This document shows, piece after piece, positions 24,645 to 38,755 of a stretch of 64,000 nt of DNA (its first letter is position 1; each line of letters begins with the position of its first letter). The DNA comes from Tomocerus qinae. Lineage: Eukaryota; Arthropoda; Collembola; Entomobryomorpha; Tomoceridae. The notes under the pieces were generated by a model. It made no database searches. It was not told the DNA's origin and was given only the letters and a program-made list of their open reading frames with translations. Location: NCBI GenBank assembly GCA_020055645.1, contig CM034550.1, positions 6,877,501 to 6,941,500 of the forward strand, written 5' to 3'. A program made the position numbers and the translations under genes.

Positions 24645-27600
24645 ACTTATTTAGTCCATTCATTATTAAATTTTCGGAGAAAATCAATAAATTGACCATA
24701 TTAAAACTGTGCTTCTGGTGAAAACCTTGATTTCATTAGGAATGTTAACCAATTAATACAGTAATGCGATTTGGTAACCTAGATTTACTTTGCATACAAG
24801 ATATTTTGACAATAGTACACTGATAAACACTCGAAGAACGAAGGTAGACATCTTTTCTAATGGGTAACATCTTGGAAAATGAAATCAAAACTTAATTACA
24901 TTTCAATTTGCATCTGATTTCACCTAAAATTAATTATAACACTTGTGTAAGACCAAGAAATGCGTAATTAGAGCTGAAACATAGTTTGTGATATTATTTT
25001 CAAGAGTGGAGATGTTTTGTTGAACAATTGTTGAGTAGCAAGAAGGAAAAGTTAAACGGAGACGGAAAATGTTATTCCTGAGCAGAGAAAAGTTTGTGAT
25101 ATTATTATGAATACATTATACCATGACTGCTTTTACTCATTTTTGTTTTCGCTTGTCTTGATTCTGTCATCAAGTTCCTTGCATTAAATTTTCCAGAAGA
25201 GTATTCAAGGGAAAAGCAGCAGAAAAAGTGAAGCTAGAAATGAAGTTTATATCCAAGATGAGATTGGATGCGGACGGATTGAATTACTTACGGCTTAAAG
25301 CAAGAAGCAATCTGGAGGTCACATTAATATTTCAGAGTCTTCATTCGACAAGAGCATAAACTACGACCGTAACGATGTCATGCCATGCCACGCCATCGTT
25401 TTCCTTATTATGCGCTATGAAAGCCAATTCAACCGAAAAAGGACACATTTATAAACTGATATGCATTATCAACTTGGAAAAGGAGACTCATATTGAAAAG
25501 TTTAGATTATTACTCCCATCCCACGATGTCTCATGTATGGATTCATTCAAATTCAATTCATACATTCCACATTCAAGATTCATAGAAGCCACAATATTCT
25601 TTTCGTGTTCTTCCGTACCACTGATACTGATATTCTAGTGGTGCTAATATTTATTGATTAAAACATCATCCCCTCCCATTCCTTACGCTCTCTAATTCCA
25701 ATTTTTATCATCGCAGAATAAGATAAACCTAAATATTACTGTCTAATAATATTGTTATTGAGTATTTTATATTCGCTATCTATTTAATGTAATTTAAACA
25801 AAGTAGATGGTGCTTCAACTTTTTTAAATGTTCATTTCTTTTTTTATCTTATTATTTAGTTTATATTATTTTATTATTTATCTTCATCTTATTAAATGCT
25901 TTCATTGTAATTTAGTTAGGTATCTATTCCATGTCATACCGCTAGTAATTAATTAGTACAGACTTCAAAGACAGATTTTTCAAATGGTCAGCATTTTTTG
26001 GTAGTATGAAAAGTAGGATATAGGTATGTATGGAATAATGACATCAATTTAGTTCCTAAGTACGTATTTACAAAGTGTCAGTGCTTGTTACTACATAAAT
26101 ATTGCATCACTCTATGTAATGAGTAGCACATGTTTCTAAAGTATGCATAAAGTGAAAGGTAACCAAAAAAGTTAGATGAAAAATTGTTGAGAAGTAGAGG
26201 TATAGTTTAGACAAGGGAAGGTATTTGAAATAGTGAGTTAATATTTACTCTAGTTACGTTGGAAGAAACTTGTTTTAGTATGTGTAGCTGGTTAGAGTAG
26301 GTTTAAAAGGTTTTAGTGTATGGGAAGTGAGTAGAAATTGCATTAAGGTATGTAAAAATAGTGTTATGTCAAAAATACTTGTAAAATTGAGTATCTATAG
26401 AGTTTTGAGAGAGTTAGAGTTGTGTAACGTGAATGTATATCTTTGTAGAGATAATGCACCTTTGCTGTCACATAAAATCATATCCTGAAAAGTTATTTGA
26501 TGTGAAGCAAACGTGATATGACAAACTGGTGTAGCAAAGAAAATTGTCATTCTTTACATTGCATTATTTATACTAGATTCCTGTCCGGTGTTGTCCTGTC
26601 TGTATACAAACATCTTTAAGGGAGAGTTCACTATGGCACTTAATGGGAATCTATACAGACAGAACAATCAGACAACAGAGTCACCGTCTCAACGACGATT
26701 CTATGTTAATATTTACCAGGAGACCCAACTCACGACTGATGGTTTCCTTATTATCTTATAATGGTACAATATTTGCGAACTATATAGTACTATAGTATAT
26801 ATAAAATTATATTGGTATAGTATCAGCTTACACACAATAATAATGTAAATACAAGGTTTGTATGTATGTCACATATGTACAAACACTTTTTTCTTGTTCT
26901 TTACTTATTTGAAGATAAAGTTGTATGTAGTAAATCAAAGCAATAATGATTGCTTGTTACTATTGAAGTGTCTTAAGTCATACGTGAATCCATTATGCAT
27001 AGCGTTCTTGCATAAGAACAAGAAAGATGTCTGTCGACTATTAATAATTCCAATTTTTAATGCTACAAAACCTTTTCCTGAATTTTTCTCAAACGTTGCA
27101 TTCTTCCTACTTTAAGAGAACTTTACTGAACAAGCAAGAAAGTTACACGCGTCCACAATATTTCTATTTTCATAACTTCCATACATATCTAGGCACTTTA
27201 TTTTTCTTTGAAACCATTCACCTAGGGAAGAAACTCACTAAAGACATTTCCTCCATAAATTTTCATATCATTTTCCCTTACACAAGAGAACGAGAATAGG
27301 GAAATATTCAATCCAAAGTAAAAGCCTTCTTACCTTTTGATAAAACGACACTAGGCGACAGATGTATACTCTGGTTGCAGGAATAATCTAGAATCACTCC
27401 AAGAAAATAATTTCGACGAAATCGGTTTTTTGGGTTTAGTTTTCAAAATACGACAGTCATTTATCAATTATTACAGGGGAAAAATAGAAATGAAAAGGAC
27501 AAATAATGTGTATTTAATTAATTTTAACGATTTTCTACATTCAAAAATATAAAATTAAATGTTATTACAGCTCGAATGCAAATGTGTAGGAGTATAGGTA

Positions 27601-28642
27601 ATGTTTGGTAACAATATTATTGCAATTCTATTCCCTACAGGGTTATGCTATTCAAACTGCATTTCTTGTCAGGAAAATATAGATTTTTATATTTACATCT
27701 ACCACTTGTATGATCTACGAAGTGTTGCATGAACAAGATAGCTGAAATGTGAGATTTGTATTTTTCTCGAGTCTACAAAGTAAGAAGATATCTCTTGGAG
27801 CCACTAGAAAATATGGAAGGAGAAAGATTTGAGCAATAAGATAGAAACTCCTCAAAATGAAACAGTCATGGGAAATAAAGAAAACATTAATATGTACCTT
27901 TGTGTTAGTCCTTAGTATTGTTATTGTTTCTCAACTCATATTTTGCAGAAATAACAAAATTCTGAGAGAAGAAGAACATCAAGGAAAAGTTATATATACC
28001 CATCTATTTAAAGTGTAGAAGAAAGTTTTCTTTATAATTTATTAACTACTGAAATGGAATGTCTTAACGAGATATGATATGAAAATGAAATGTCATTTGG
28101 GCGCTTGTAACTAATGCATTTAGTAGCTTCGTATCTACAGAAATATGAAATGAGTGCACCTTTTTCTTTGGAAGGGGGACTGATGATTCTCAGAGTAGGA
28201 GGAAAGTTGGTAATTGTAAGTCTCGCAGTGTGTCTGAGTCCCAGTATAATTTAAAAGGGCAATTCAGTCTTTTTTACGTGAAAAGAAACGTAGGAGGACT
28301 ATTATGCTCATCACATACCATTTTAAAATGAGTTTCCATTCAAAGTTTTTTGGCATACGGAAGGAATCACTATTGAATACTGACACAAATAAACGTGTGG
28401 AAAAGGAGACTTTCCCTTGAATAGAAAGTCATATGAATGCAATGTAACAACTCTGGCTCAATCTTATTTAAGCTTGTTCTCCGTCATTGTTTAAAATGAC
28501 TTTCTCCCATGTTTGGATCTTGGTACATAATTCTTTACCATATACGACCATAAAAGATTCACATCTGTTATAATATGTTATTAATATCTATAAAAGACGT
28601 TATTTTGAAAGAAGGTATAAACCATATCAAATGCATTTAAAA
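24645..28642. other. AT-rich stretch without a recognised gene
   Basis: Only short, motif-free open frames were seen. There is no clear repeat structure beyond simple AT-rich tracts, such as the TA-rich run near 26770-26820. Confidence 0.5.
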
Positions 28643-28891
28643 AAGTAGCGGAGAAATAGTTATGTTTTTGAAAGCTAAATTACGTTTTGCGACGTATTTT
28701 CCTATAACCTTTAACGTTTTGATCATGTACGCCTTGACCTGACCTAACGAATAAACTTTCAAACGAGATATCTCATAACATTCAAAGTTTGAGTTGATTC
28801 TGTGTTACCGTTCTTGAGTTATCTTTCTTATACAGACAGACATTGCGGACAGACAGACAGCGGGCATTTCTATAAACCAGCTCCGCTACTT
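28643..28891. mobile_element. Small MITE-like repeat with 11-bp terminal inverted repeats
   Basis: AAGTAGCGGAG at 28643-28653 and CTCCGCTACTT at 28881-28891 are perfect inverted repeats bounding 249 bp. The interior holds a (GACA)n-like tract (about 28834-28860) and phrases of the kind seen in dispersed arthropod repeats. The target duplication is unresolved, and no coding capacity is visible. Confidence 0.5.
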
Positions 28892-31800
28892 AATAAAGTG
28901 TACATTTGTATATAGATCACGACCAGGTCGTTAGAAGAAAAAGAATTAACATGAGTTCTTGTTCTAGTAGCGAATACCTGACTTTTCCCCACAAGATCTA
29001 TTCATGATCATCAATTATGTTATCCTATTCTGGTCTTTACTCTTTACTTAAAAAGTGAATGAAGAAAGTCCTCACGGTTTCCTTTAACATTCTAGGCATT
29101 TTTCTCTTGTATTTCGAGGAAGGAAGGTTCATTGTATACAAGGATCAAAAGGGGGAAAACGGAAGGCATCAGATTAGTTATGCAAATTAGTCTTCAACAA
29201 TTCCTCCCATACACTTTATATTTCATCTTTTTATAGCACATTACCTTTGCATAATATTCACAGGATTTCTCCATAAATGATCCGCTTTTATTCCTACATA
29301 CTTACACAAGTTAGGCAGTGCATTAAAGTTCAAGTAATCCCATACAAGATTCAATAAACCATTTCTGCGTTGTTCACCTATAATCTTCACAGGAAACGGA
29401 TTCTTTTATTTCTGTGATGCACAAATGCAAAAAATATACCAATGTCCTATTATGAAGTTTCTTTCAACCAAAAAGAATAGAATTTCAAAAGAATGAAAAA
29501 AGAACTACGTACGTGAGCTGCTACTGTAACTTCATTCATATCTCCTGACATACATACAAAAAATGAAGACAACAACATCTTCTTAGTTTCTCACGCTCGA
29601 TAAAAGACAATGTAACGCATTAAATCTACAAAATGGGACGATTTAACTTAAAGTTTGCATTTCTTCTATTCTAACGGCGAAGGTTGATGGTGGATTTCAT
29701 GTCGGAGGATTACCTAGCATTTTAGTTATTATTTGCAGCCTTAATTAGGAGTTACGACGTGGCCGTGGGTGTGAACTACTTAGCCCAAGAATATAAATGG
29801 CACTTCTTACGCTAACCTTTTGGTTACACTGGAAAATAGTAGAAGCTGTCATTCTGTATTGTAGTTAAGTAGCATTCTAGATGAATGTACTTAATGCATT
29901 TTTGTACAAATGTTCATTTATCTTTTTGCTATAAAGCCTATGGAATGTTTTACGGATACTACAGATGGACTCGAAAAAGGTCTATTTTGTACGTTGCTGG
30001 AATGTTATGTGTGCCCTAGGTTTGGCTTGACAAGAGGAAATTGGATTTCTTTATACAACTTCATAATGAGTTTCCATTAACTGTAGTAACTCAAGCAAAC
30101 GCTAAATTCTGTGGGCACATTTATCTAAACTTGTTACGCCTTATGTGCGTATTCTTGCTACCAGTCAATGTTAATTAACAATTTATCTCCCCCAGAGAAC
30201 CCGTAGACAATAATCTTCAATAAGAACTCACCAATGTTAACTTGTAGTACACCTTAAATTGCAAAGCTATAAAAATATTAGCTTTTTTCTTTGCTTTTTA
30301 TGGACATTACAACAGTATCGTATTTAGAAGTCGATTTTGGAGGGGGAATGACGTCAAAAAGCAATATTTATTAAGCATGCGCGAAAACTTTAGCCTCTTT
30401 TTGTGCAAAATGGGTAGAAAATGGCCTAGAAATCGCGCGAAAAGCAAATCTTTTTGGCATTATGTTAATTTTTCTTGGATTTCGAGGATACTTTCTCTAA
30501 ACCTCCCCTCAATACTGATTTAGCATGTATCCAAAATTCGAAATTGTTTAAGCAAAGGTATTTTGCAAATGATTCTAATTGATCGGAAAGAATAGTGTGT
30601 CGTAGTAAAAAGAAGTGTAAATATTTGTTTTTTTTCTTTGTTCTTGATACGGCTGCTTACCAGTTTCGCTGTCTAGATTTATCCTGATTCTGTGTTCGAT
30701 ATTTATCTGCGACAAGTAAGGAAGTGGAGGAATTGGGAAAACAGATTATAAGTGAGGTACGTAAAACTTGTAAAATGAAGATGGTATTATTATCTGTCTA
30801 TCTCTAAATCCTTACGTAATCCCAGCACCATTAACTTCCTTCCCTCACCAAGTAAAAACTAAAGTGGAAAAGCAGAACGAGACTTACGGGGAAAAAGAAA
30901 CTTTTTCGTTTCTAATGCGAATGTCTCCGGTTTGGTATGGAGCCTAGTCACTGCTACAATAAGTTTCTCCATCAGAAAAATTGTCTATGAAGTTTTTTTA
31001 TACTACAACTAGAAATATATCATGTGTATTAAATGCCACAGGAAACCACAGTGAAGATAAAATAGAGAAATATCATATTCACTAGCAGTAGTCCTCTCAA
31101 CTTTGTCTACATTATGTATTTATGTCTACTGTATATTTACACCACATCTGTACAACTGCTACGTGAAATCGGCTTTCACTACTACTTCTAGAATGATGTA
31201 TAGCAAATACAACTGTCAAACACGTAGTTTTCCCTTGTCTTGTAAATAATTGTAAAAGATTCCTTTTCGTAGAAACTTAAATTATGTACAAGTATCAATT
31301 CTCTTTATTTTCCTTGAAAACTGCCTTTAGTAACTACTAATGTAGTTACAAAACATTTACTAGTCGATGAAAGTGTACAAGAGTAGTCATTAAAACATTT
31401 TAGTGGGGATTTTATAGGAACACTTGATAAAATGTTTGTCAAAAGACCATTTATTGTCATCTTATAGTACTTCCTCTATACCTTTAATATCAATATGTAT
31501 TATGTATTGTTAAGCTTATCATTCAACAACAAGGAAATAAAATGATTTCGTTTGCGAGAGTGGCTTCAGAGGAAAGAAGGTCAAAAAGGCATTTCGTTCA
31601 ATAGAAGACTCAGTATAATTTGATATACCTAATAACAAACTATAATGTATTGTTGTAATTCAATTGGGATGCTCCAAATCCGAAGGTCGTTACCATTTCG
31701 AGTACCTGGAAATGTTTTAACCATCAGTATATCTAAAATCCTGTTTCCTATGCTATCAAACGATCAAAGTATAAAATTAATTGCTTGATTGCTATATAGA

Positions 31801-33242
31801 ATGACATACGGATAGAATAAAACCGGACGAACACAAAAAAATCACGCAAAGTCACATCGGGTCTTTTTTTGTGTTCACTCTCAGAAGCAGTAAATATGCA
31901 CATGGATTTAAGTAGAAAGGCTTTACAGAAGACTGAAGGTATGCTAAAGACAACGGAAGAAGGATTACTTACAGCTCTTAATAAAAATGCCTTTTCTTAA
32001 GATACGTGGTTGGATAAATGTGTTTTCTCAGATCGATTCTGTTTGGAAATGTAATAATAGCACCTGAGGTGAAAGCAAAAGTTACACAGGAGAAATTCTA
32101 AGGCTATTACATGCTTTCAACGACGCAATACAATACAAACGGGTACTTTCTCAGGATTCGTCTCTAAATCGTCAGATTGAACATTCGGCTTTAAGCGCAT
32201 AAGTTACCAGTAAAGAATTCTACTACTTGCCCTACCTAGATTACAAATATATCTCCTTATACGCTTCACTTTTCATTTGATTGAAACTTATGTATCCTTT
32301 CCTAACAACACATAGCAAATCAGGAGCAGTAGAATCAATAAACTTCCGTTCGTATACTTAGCAAAACAAGAAAAGGTGAAAGCTGAAGACAAGACGTATG
32401 AGCTTTGATTTATTCGTGATACATCTACTTTCTCTCTCCGACTTCTAATAGTTACCTACTAACTTTTCTCCACTTCGACTAACTATCCTTTTACACTTTG
32501 TCCAAACGAGAATTCCATCCATTGAATTTAGAGTCTATTGCTTGTACGAGTTCAGACTAAATTACCTAATTGCTATTGTTTTAAACAGAAGTGTTATCAT
32601 CGATCTACATTCTACACAAAGTAAGTTGATAATTATGACAAATGTTTCTTGTTTCTTGCAGAAACTATTTGTTTTCTCCAAAACCGCTTAGTAGGATTTC
32701 ACTGTAAAATCAGGTGTATCTAAATTACAATCTTGGGATTAACTGTAATTTCCTCCTAAGTGATTTCGTGTGGATTTTGACCCGAATTCCACTTCTACGG
32801 TAAGGTTTCAGCTTACAAAACAAATATTTTGGAGTGAATGAGGTGGCCACAAAAATGAAAACCACAATTTTGAATTTATTGCCTGTAACTTAATATTCCC
32901 TCTATTTACCGTCACAAAATCAACACTTGAGTTAAATAGGCTAATTAGATGCGGGCGTACTGCAATTGAAATTAGAGACATACCATTTTGTATAGCTGCA
33001 TTAGTATGGATACTTCTAAACCTTGGTTGATGTTAACAAGCACAGGATCAATGCTTGAAGTGGCTGAACTCATTATTTGTACGCTTAAAGGGCAGGAAAT
33101 AATTATATTATATGCAAATGAAGGAAATCCATCATCAGTAAATGATTTCACCTTCTATGATAAACAACATGCATAAACCAGAATATCAGTCGTACATATT
33201 CACATATGGTTAATACTATAAAGAGGTGCTTAATATTTACAG

Positions 33243-33333
33243 GCAGCTGCCAAGAAGCATGAATTATACCATCAATATGTTAAATTGTCGTATGCAGGAT
33301 CAGATCACACGTTGGGGTCTAGCTTCCTGTGAG
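33243..33333 (+). other. Possible isolated exon (91 nt)
   Basis: An acceptor AATATTTACAG and a donor GAG|GTATGC bound 91 nt that are open in one frame (QLPRSMNYTINMLNCRMQDQ, then ITRWGLASCE). There is no family match and no identified partner exon, so this could be chance. Confidence 0.18.
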
Positions 33334-34735
33334 GTATGCCAAAATGGCATGTTCATGCACTGCATATAAAATATTTCTTGACTAATGTACTTCCTGACCT
33401 AACCTGCCATAACCTAATTAAAAACTTTCCATATCGAACTAATGTTTATGGTATTACATATGTAGTCGTATTTTGCACACCAATTCCCTGCTCAGGAATA
33501 ATCTCTCGTCATTTTTTAACCGTAACGAATTTAATGGATGAGTACAATGAAGCTGTACGTGAAAGAAAAAATCCATAAAACTTGTACAGACATCTGAATA
33601 CAGATAATACACCATTTTCGTCTGATCTAATAAGGCTAAAAAGCCTTTGTGTGTCTGTATATGACATTTTAAAAATTAAGCTTATTTTGTAAGTGCTCTA
33701 AATTATATAAATGGTGTATAAAAAGTCTAAAAAATAAAATGGAGAATATAGAAAGAAAGCAGAAAATGGAGTACCTACCTTAATTGTCTGAATGTTGGAC
33801 AGAGTTAAGTGAATAGGCGAACTAATGAGACATGAAGAGTATACGATGGTTTGGGAAGCAATCCGTGTAATTTAAGAAGTCCGTAGTGTTCTAGATAGAC
33901 ATGACACGAGCAAGTCTAAGACCAAACTAAACTCACGATCAGTCTCACTCACATACACATACACAGCAGACAAATCCATCCATTCCCTCACAGTTACTCT
34001 TCGTCGAACTATGTCCTAGTCATTCTGCCTCTAGTTCTGCACACACATTCAGTCCTAACTAGCAATAGCAACTGGTAAGTAAAGTGATAGCAGAATGAAA
34101 CCAGAAGAGTCTCACCATCATCCTCTCCCTCCTTTAAACTCTAACTAGATCTCTCCGTATGTACAACTACGTCCTGCTTTTTTTCAATTTAAACATCAAA
34201 ATCCCTAGTTTTTTAAGACTGGACACAACAAAAAGCGTCCATTTGGCTTCTTTTGTATAGGTACTTAAACTGTCTGTACAAGTTCATAAACTGATGTACA
34301 ACTGTGGCTACTAGAGTCAAATCAGAGCAGAAAAACAAATTGAAAAGATAGAAGCATACCTTTATGCTTTGACAAAACTTGCTTTTATCTTCCTTCCTCC
34401 TCCTCCTCATGTTTCCCTTTGAGAGAAAACTATCTTTAAGCACAAGAAAACTCTTCATTTATGCCACTTTATCTTCATCTCTCATTTGAAAGAAAACTAG
34501 GAACGTCAGCGTAAGCACATTCGCTTTCTTTACTTGTCATAACCCATGTCCTCTTATTGCTTTCTCCAATGAATACTACATAATGAACGAGTTGGACTAT
34601 CGCATACTTACCTCTACTGCAATTCCGAATTTCATTCCATGTCACAACATCACGTTCGTTAACACATTTATCATTAACATCACATGCTATCTTTTCTATC
34701 GACTTTCTCCAGAAAAATCAGAATTCAGAATCAGA

Positions 34736-34845
34736 AAATTCTTTACCTATTAAATGTTTACTAATAAATTGCATACCTTTCTAGATTGAAAAATTCTTTA
34801 TCTATTAAATGTTCACTAATCATTTGCACACCTTTCTAAATTGAA
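34736..34845 (+). repeat. Two-copy 55-bp tandem duplication
   Basis: Two adjacent copies of a 55-bp unit (TTCTTTACCTATTAAATG... and TTCTTTATCTATTAAATG...) differ at several positions. It is an old local duplication. Confidence 0.7.
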
Positions 34846-36428
34846 TTTTTAGTGATGTTTTGTAAAACCTGATAGATTTAGAGCGGTATGAATTTGTATC
34901 GCAGATTCTTTACTTTATAACGAAATAATTCATTTTGCGTGTAAATGTAATATCCCGAGGGGGCAGAAAGTCCTGATAAATAAATGCTAAAAGTTTTCAC
35001 TTACGCCAAATATGCCTGAAAGGAATATTCATATTATTATTATGTCTGGCATTTGTTGTTGCCTTCTTTCTCCATAAAAAGATACCAGAACTGTCTATCA
35101 ACATCATTCGCGTTCTCCAGCACATTTTCTCCGCTTGACTTTGCAGAGGCTAATCATTCAAAGATAGGAAAAGCAGGCAATAACAAATTCTATATCTCTC
35201 AGTTTTTGAACTTTTACATTTCAGAATGTACCTTTTCTTTTTTATGGTGCTTACATTTGACTCGATATTGTTTTGAAAGGATTTTGGTACTTGTTTATTA
35301 CGTCTGCTAGGGATTTAGTACCTAAATTACATGTCAGTTTTGGTAATCGAATTTTTGGAGACTGCTTTTCCTGTCTTTGTTAATCATCGACATAGTTTGG
35401 TACGAAAAATGTAACATGTAGCTGAATGCTTCCTTTTTTAGAGGAGAGGAATTCTAAATATAGGAAAATTTGAATCTCGAATATATTAGTAATCTACATA
35501 AGCATGAAATGGTGTGCTTATCGTGAAAATGTATACTAGGCACCTTTAGAGCTGAAGGCATTTTATTCTTAACGTAGCACTTTACTGAGTAAAGTTATAC
35601 TCGCAGTTTGCAAAATGCAAATGGAAAACGACAACGTTAACCAAACTAAACGATATGGCGACACCCCGAATCCATATTATCATGCTTTCTTTGCTATCTC
35701 CATGTTTTCATTGAATATTAAGTTTCTTTGCTTTCCAGTTCAGTTCAAGCCTTGGGTAAAGCAATATTATGCATTGGTTACCTTCTTCTACCTAATTCTG
35801 TAGTAAATATAAGTTGTAATTTTGTTCGGTACAACAACTTCAAACTATACATTACCCTGTCCAACTAAACCTAATGTAGTACATAGACTCTGCATATGTG
35901 AAGGTGTACCAGGCAGGTATATTTATGTGGGAGATATAGCTCTAGACACTTTAGCATCAATATTGAAAACTTGTCTTCCCTTCTCGTAACTTTGACTAGC
36001 AGCGATAAGATTTCCGATTCCTTTGCGGTTTCCAGTTTCCAGCCTTGCTTCTCTCAGCTTTATTTCACATTTGCTACATACATTATTTTCTCTAGACTTG
36101 ACATTCCTTTTTCACATTAAAACCAGTGCATCTGACTACTTATAGCGGTGGACCTTAGTGTAGCCACAAGCTTATTTGATTTTTTAATATTTAATTCCTT
36201 TTGAGTCTATTTACTATGTACAGTAGTGCACGAAATTTTATTTTCATCATTCAGGTAGGTGCTAAATCCTCATAGAAATTTGGGTATGAGGGAGAATCGT
36301 AGATGTATTTATGAGTTGAAATATGGAAATAAAAATTTTATCATTGTAAGTCTTATTGTTGTTACAGGTAAGATTTATAATAGTACAAGTAAATATTGAA
36401 TGCTGGGGTAAGTAGCTCAATTTCCTCA

Positions 36429-36579
36429 CGGAAATGGAAAATGCTAATTTATATTTGAAAACCGACTAAGAGACTCACCTATTAGATTTTCAAAATTTGT
36501 CAAAATCTTATTTTACAAAATTTGCAAAGTTTTCCAGCCTTTCTAAAGTCGGCCTTCAAATATAAATTAACACTTTCCG
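36429..36579. repeat. Small foldback element, ~33-bp inverted arms
   Basis: The left arm around CTAATTTATATTTGAAAACC (36429-36467) is mirrored by GGCCTTCAAATATAAATTAA (36547-36579). The core TTAATTTATATTTGAA is nearly perfect. The ~150-bp unit looks like a short MITE remnant. Confidence 0.5.
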
Positions 36580-38122
36580 CTTAGACTGAGAATTTTGTGC
36601 AGACAAAATGTAAAGAAATAGACCCCAATAACATATTTTCAGTGTCAAAGAAAGTGGATATAATTTTGATTTTCAATGTCCTTATTAGCTGTAGTCTGAG
36701 TTCATGAATATTTGAAAAGTGAGTAGTATATGGTAGTACGCTTATTTCGGCAAAATAGTATAATTTATTTCGTTGTACATAGTCGCTTAGGGCATGCATG
36801 GCTATGTTTATGCAACTGACAGAGTTTCTGTGTAAGCTAGAGTGGAAAAGTAATACAAGAATTTCATTAGATTGTGATTAGAAAGTTATTAACTACGTAA
36901 AGTAATATCACTGTATTCTAATTAATTATATACTTGCGTTTGCTCTGCTACTTATTTTACATTATTTAAATGTCTATGCAGAATACTTTCCATCTTTTAT
37001 GGCTTTCTTACAGTACAGTAATCTCGAATCTCACGTTTTGTATACTCAAGTCTAGTATGCACATGAACAGTATAGTTATATAATTATAATATGCATGATG
37101 ATTCAAGCATAGGATATGTTTACATTTACAAAATGAGTATTCACAGAGATTGACGTAGACTAAAATTCAAAATCAGCCCAAATAAAATGTCTTTTGTTCC
37201 ACATTATGATTAAAATGTAATACAGGGAAATGTCTTTTACAGTATATATCCAGAATATATGATTTGCATCTGGATTTCTGGACGCGTAATAATTTTATGT
37301 TACTTTCTAGTTCCTACTTATTTGTTCAAAATCCATCCTCACAATAGAAAGAGGAGAAAGTCGGAAAGAAGTCGACTTGAAGAAAGCTTATAAGTGACAT
37401 GCAGGCAACTAGAGATTTTCCACAGGCTTACTTCTCATTGTGTCCCACATTGTGTCCCATCACATTACAGCTACATTGTATAATTCATGTGTGAATTGTG
37501 TGATCCAATTCAAGTCCCCGAATTTGGGTTGGTGTTTTTCATCCAGCCCATCCAACTTACCCTTTTGACATCCCAAATCTATACGTGCGATTTATTAAAT
37601 TATTGCTTATTCGAAGCTAATTTAAAAATAGAGTAAGTCCCTCTCCCCAGTTCCTGGTCAAATTAAATACCTATATTTTAAATATCTTTTACATCGTGCA
37701 TAATTCAATCAACATTTCAAAATGCTTTCCTTTGGCTCAGCGTATTTAACGTCTCTACAATAATCGCAGACTTCATAAAGTTCCAGTCAGTTGCCTAATT
37801 TGTATGAAAAGACGGGGAAGCCGGGAAATGTGTCAAACTGACCAAATGATCCAACCAGACAGAGACAAAACAGAAACCGAGAGAAGTACTTGAGACTTTG
37901 AAATTGTTGAAGACTGTAAAACTAATGGTTGGTAAACTTACAATATTTTAACATGTTGCCACAAATATTTTAGAAAAACTAAAATAGTACATAAAAAGTA
38001 GCATTCAAAATACCCCCAAATATATACCAGCTGTAAATGAGCTACACATGTTATCGAAAGCGCTAGCTTCTTGGTTTCCAATTCCAATGCACTAATATAC
38101 TGTAGAAGAACCTATCATGTCA
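36580..38122. other. Stretch without a recognised gene
   Basis: Nothing supported was seen beyond AT-rich unique-looking sequence. Confidence 0.45.
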
Positions 38123-38721
38123 ATTTGTGTATGCACCAAAGTTGTCCGGAGAGCACGAAACTTTGGTACACACACAAAAAACGTAGGTTCGTCCATACTA
38201 TTTGTGTAAGATATGGAAAATTCTGATAGGTTCCAATGCACGGTATCAGTGGTACAAGCAGTACCTGCCTACTCCGTCCGCCACATAACCTCTTATTCTG
38301 AGAGGTTCCGATGCACGGCATCAGCGGTACAAGTAGTACCCGCCTACTCCGTCCGCCACGTAACCTTTTACCTTAAAGTTTCCGATGCATTAGTGGTATG
38401 GAGAAGTAGTAATGTGAATTCCGGAGGACAATTCAGAATTACCATTTGTGTATGCACCAAAGTTGCGTGAAATGTACGCAACTTTGGTGCATACACAAAT
38501 AGTACCTAGGTTCGTTCATACTATTTGTGTAAGATATGGAAAATTCTGATAGGTTCCAATGCACGGCACCAGCGGTACAAGCAGTACCTGCCTACTCCGT
38601 CCGCCACGTAACCTCTTATTCTGATAGGTTCCGATGCACGGCATCAGCGGTACAAGCAGTACCTGCCTACTCCGTCCGCCACGTAACCTCGTACCTTAAA
38701 GTTTCTGATGCATTAGTGGTG
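38123..38721 (+). repeat. Composite repeat: two ~322-bp units, each with a hairpin and tandem 75-bp repeats
   Basis: Each unit has an inverted-repeat hairpin (ATTTGTGTATGCACCAAAGT...), a spacer (ATACTATTTGTGTAAGATAT), two tandem 75-bp repeats and a partial third. The 75-mers lie at 38221-38295 and 38296-38370, and at 38544-38618 and 38619-38693. The corresponding features are offset by 321-323 bp. Because 75 is divisible by three, plus frames stay open and encode a 25-residue repeat (RFQCT...VQAVPAYSVRH). The differences between the first two 75-mers are all transitions and mostly change the amino acid, so I read this as a non-coding satellite or foldback element and not as a gene. Confidence 0.8.
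38444..38500. repeat. Perfect 24-bp inverted repeat with 9-nt loop
   Basis: ATTTGTGTATGCACCAAAGT-TGCG (38444-38467) and its exact reverse complement (38477-38500) flank TGAAATGTA. The equivalent hairpin in the first unit (38123-38178) is imperfect. Confidence 0.9.
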
Positions 38722-38755
38722 TGGAGAAGCAGTAATGTGAAAGACTTGGCTGCAG

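Larger units (their letters stand above)
28892..36428. other. Gene-poor stretch with minor repeats
   Basis: No gene is identified. A CRE-like TGACGTCA lies at 30349-30356, next to a CG-containing patch (GCATGCGCG near 30378) that could be a promoter or a degraded repeat. Other items (a 33.2-kb exon-like ORF and a 55-bp tandem duplication) are listed separately. The remainder is AT-rich with short, unsupported open frames. Confidence 0.45.

Noticed and set aside
33370-33420. CCTAACCT-like telomeric motif
   Set aside because: Only one or two degenerate units, no array.
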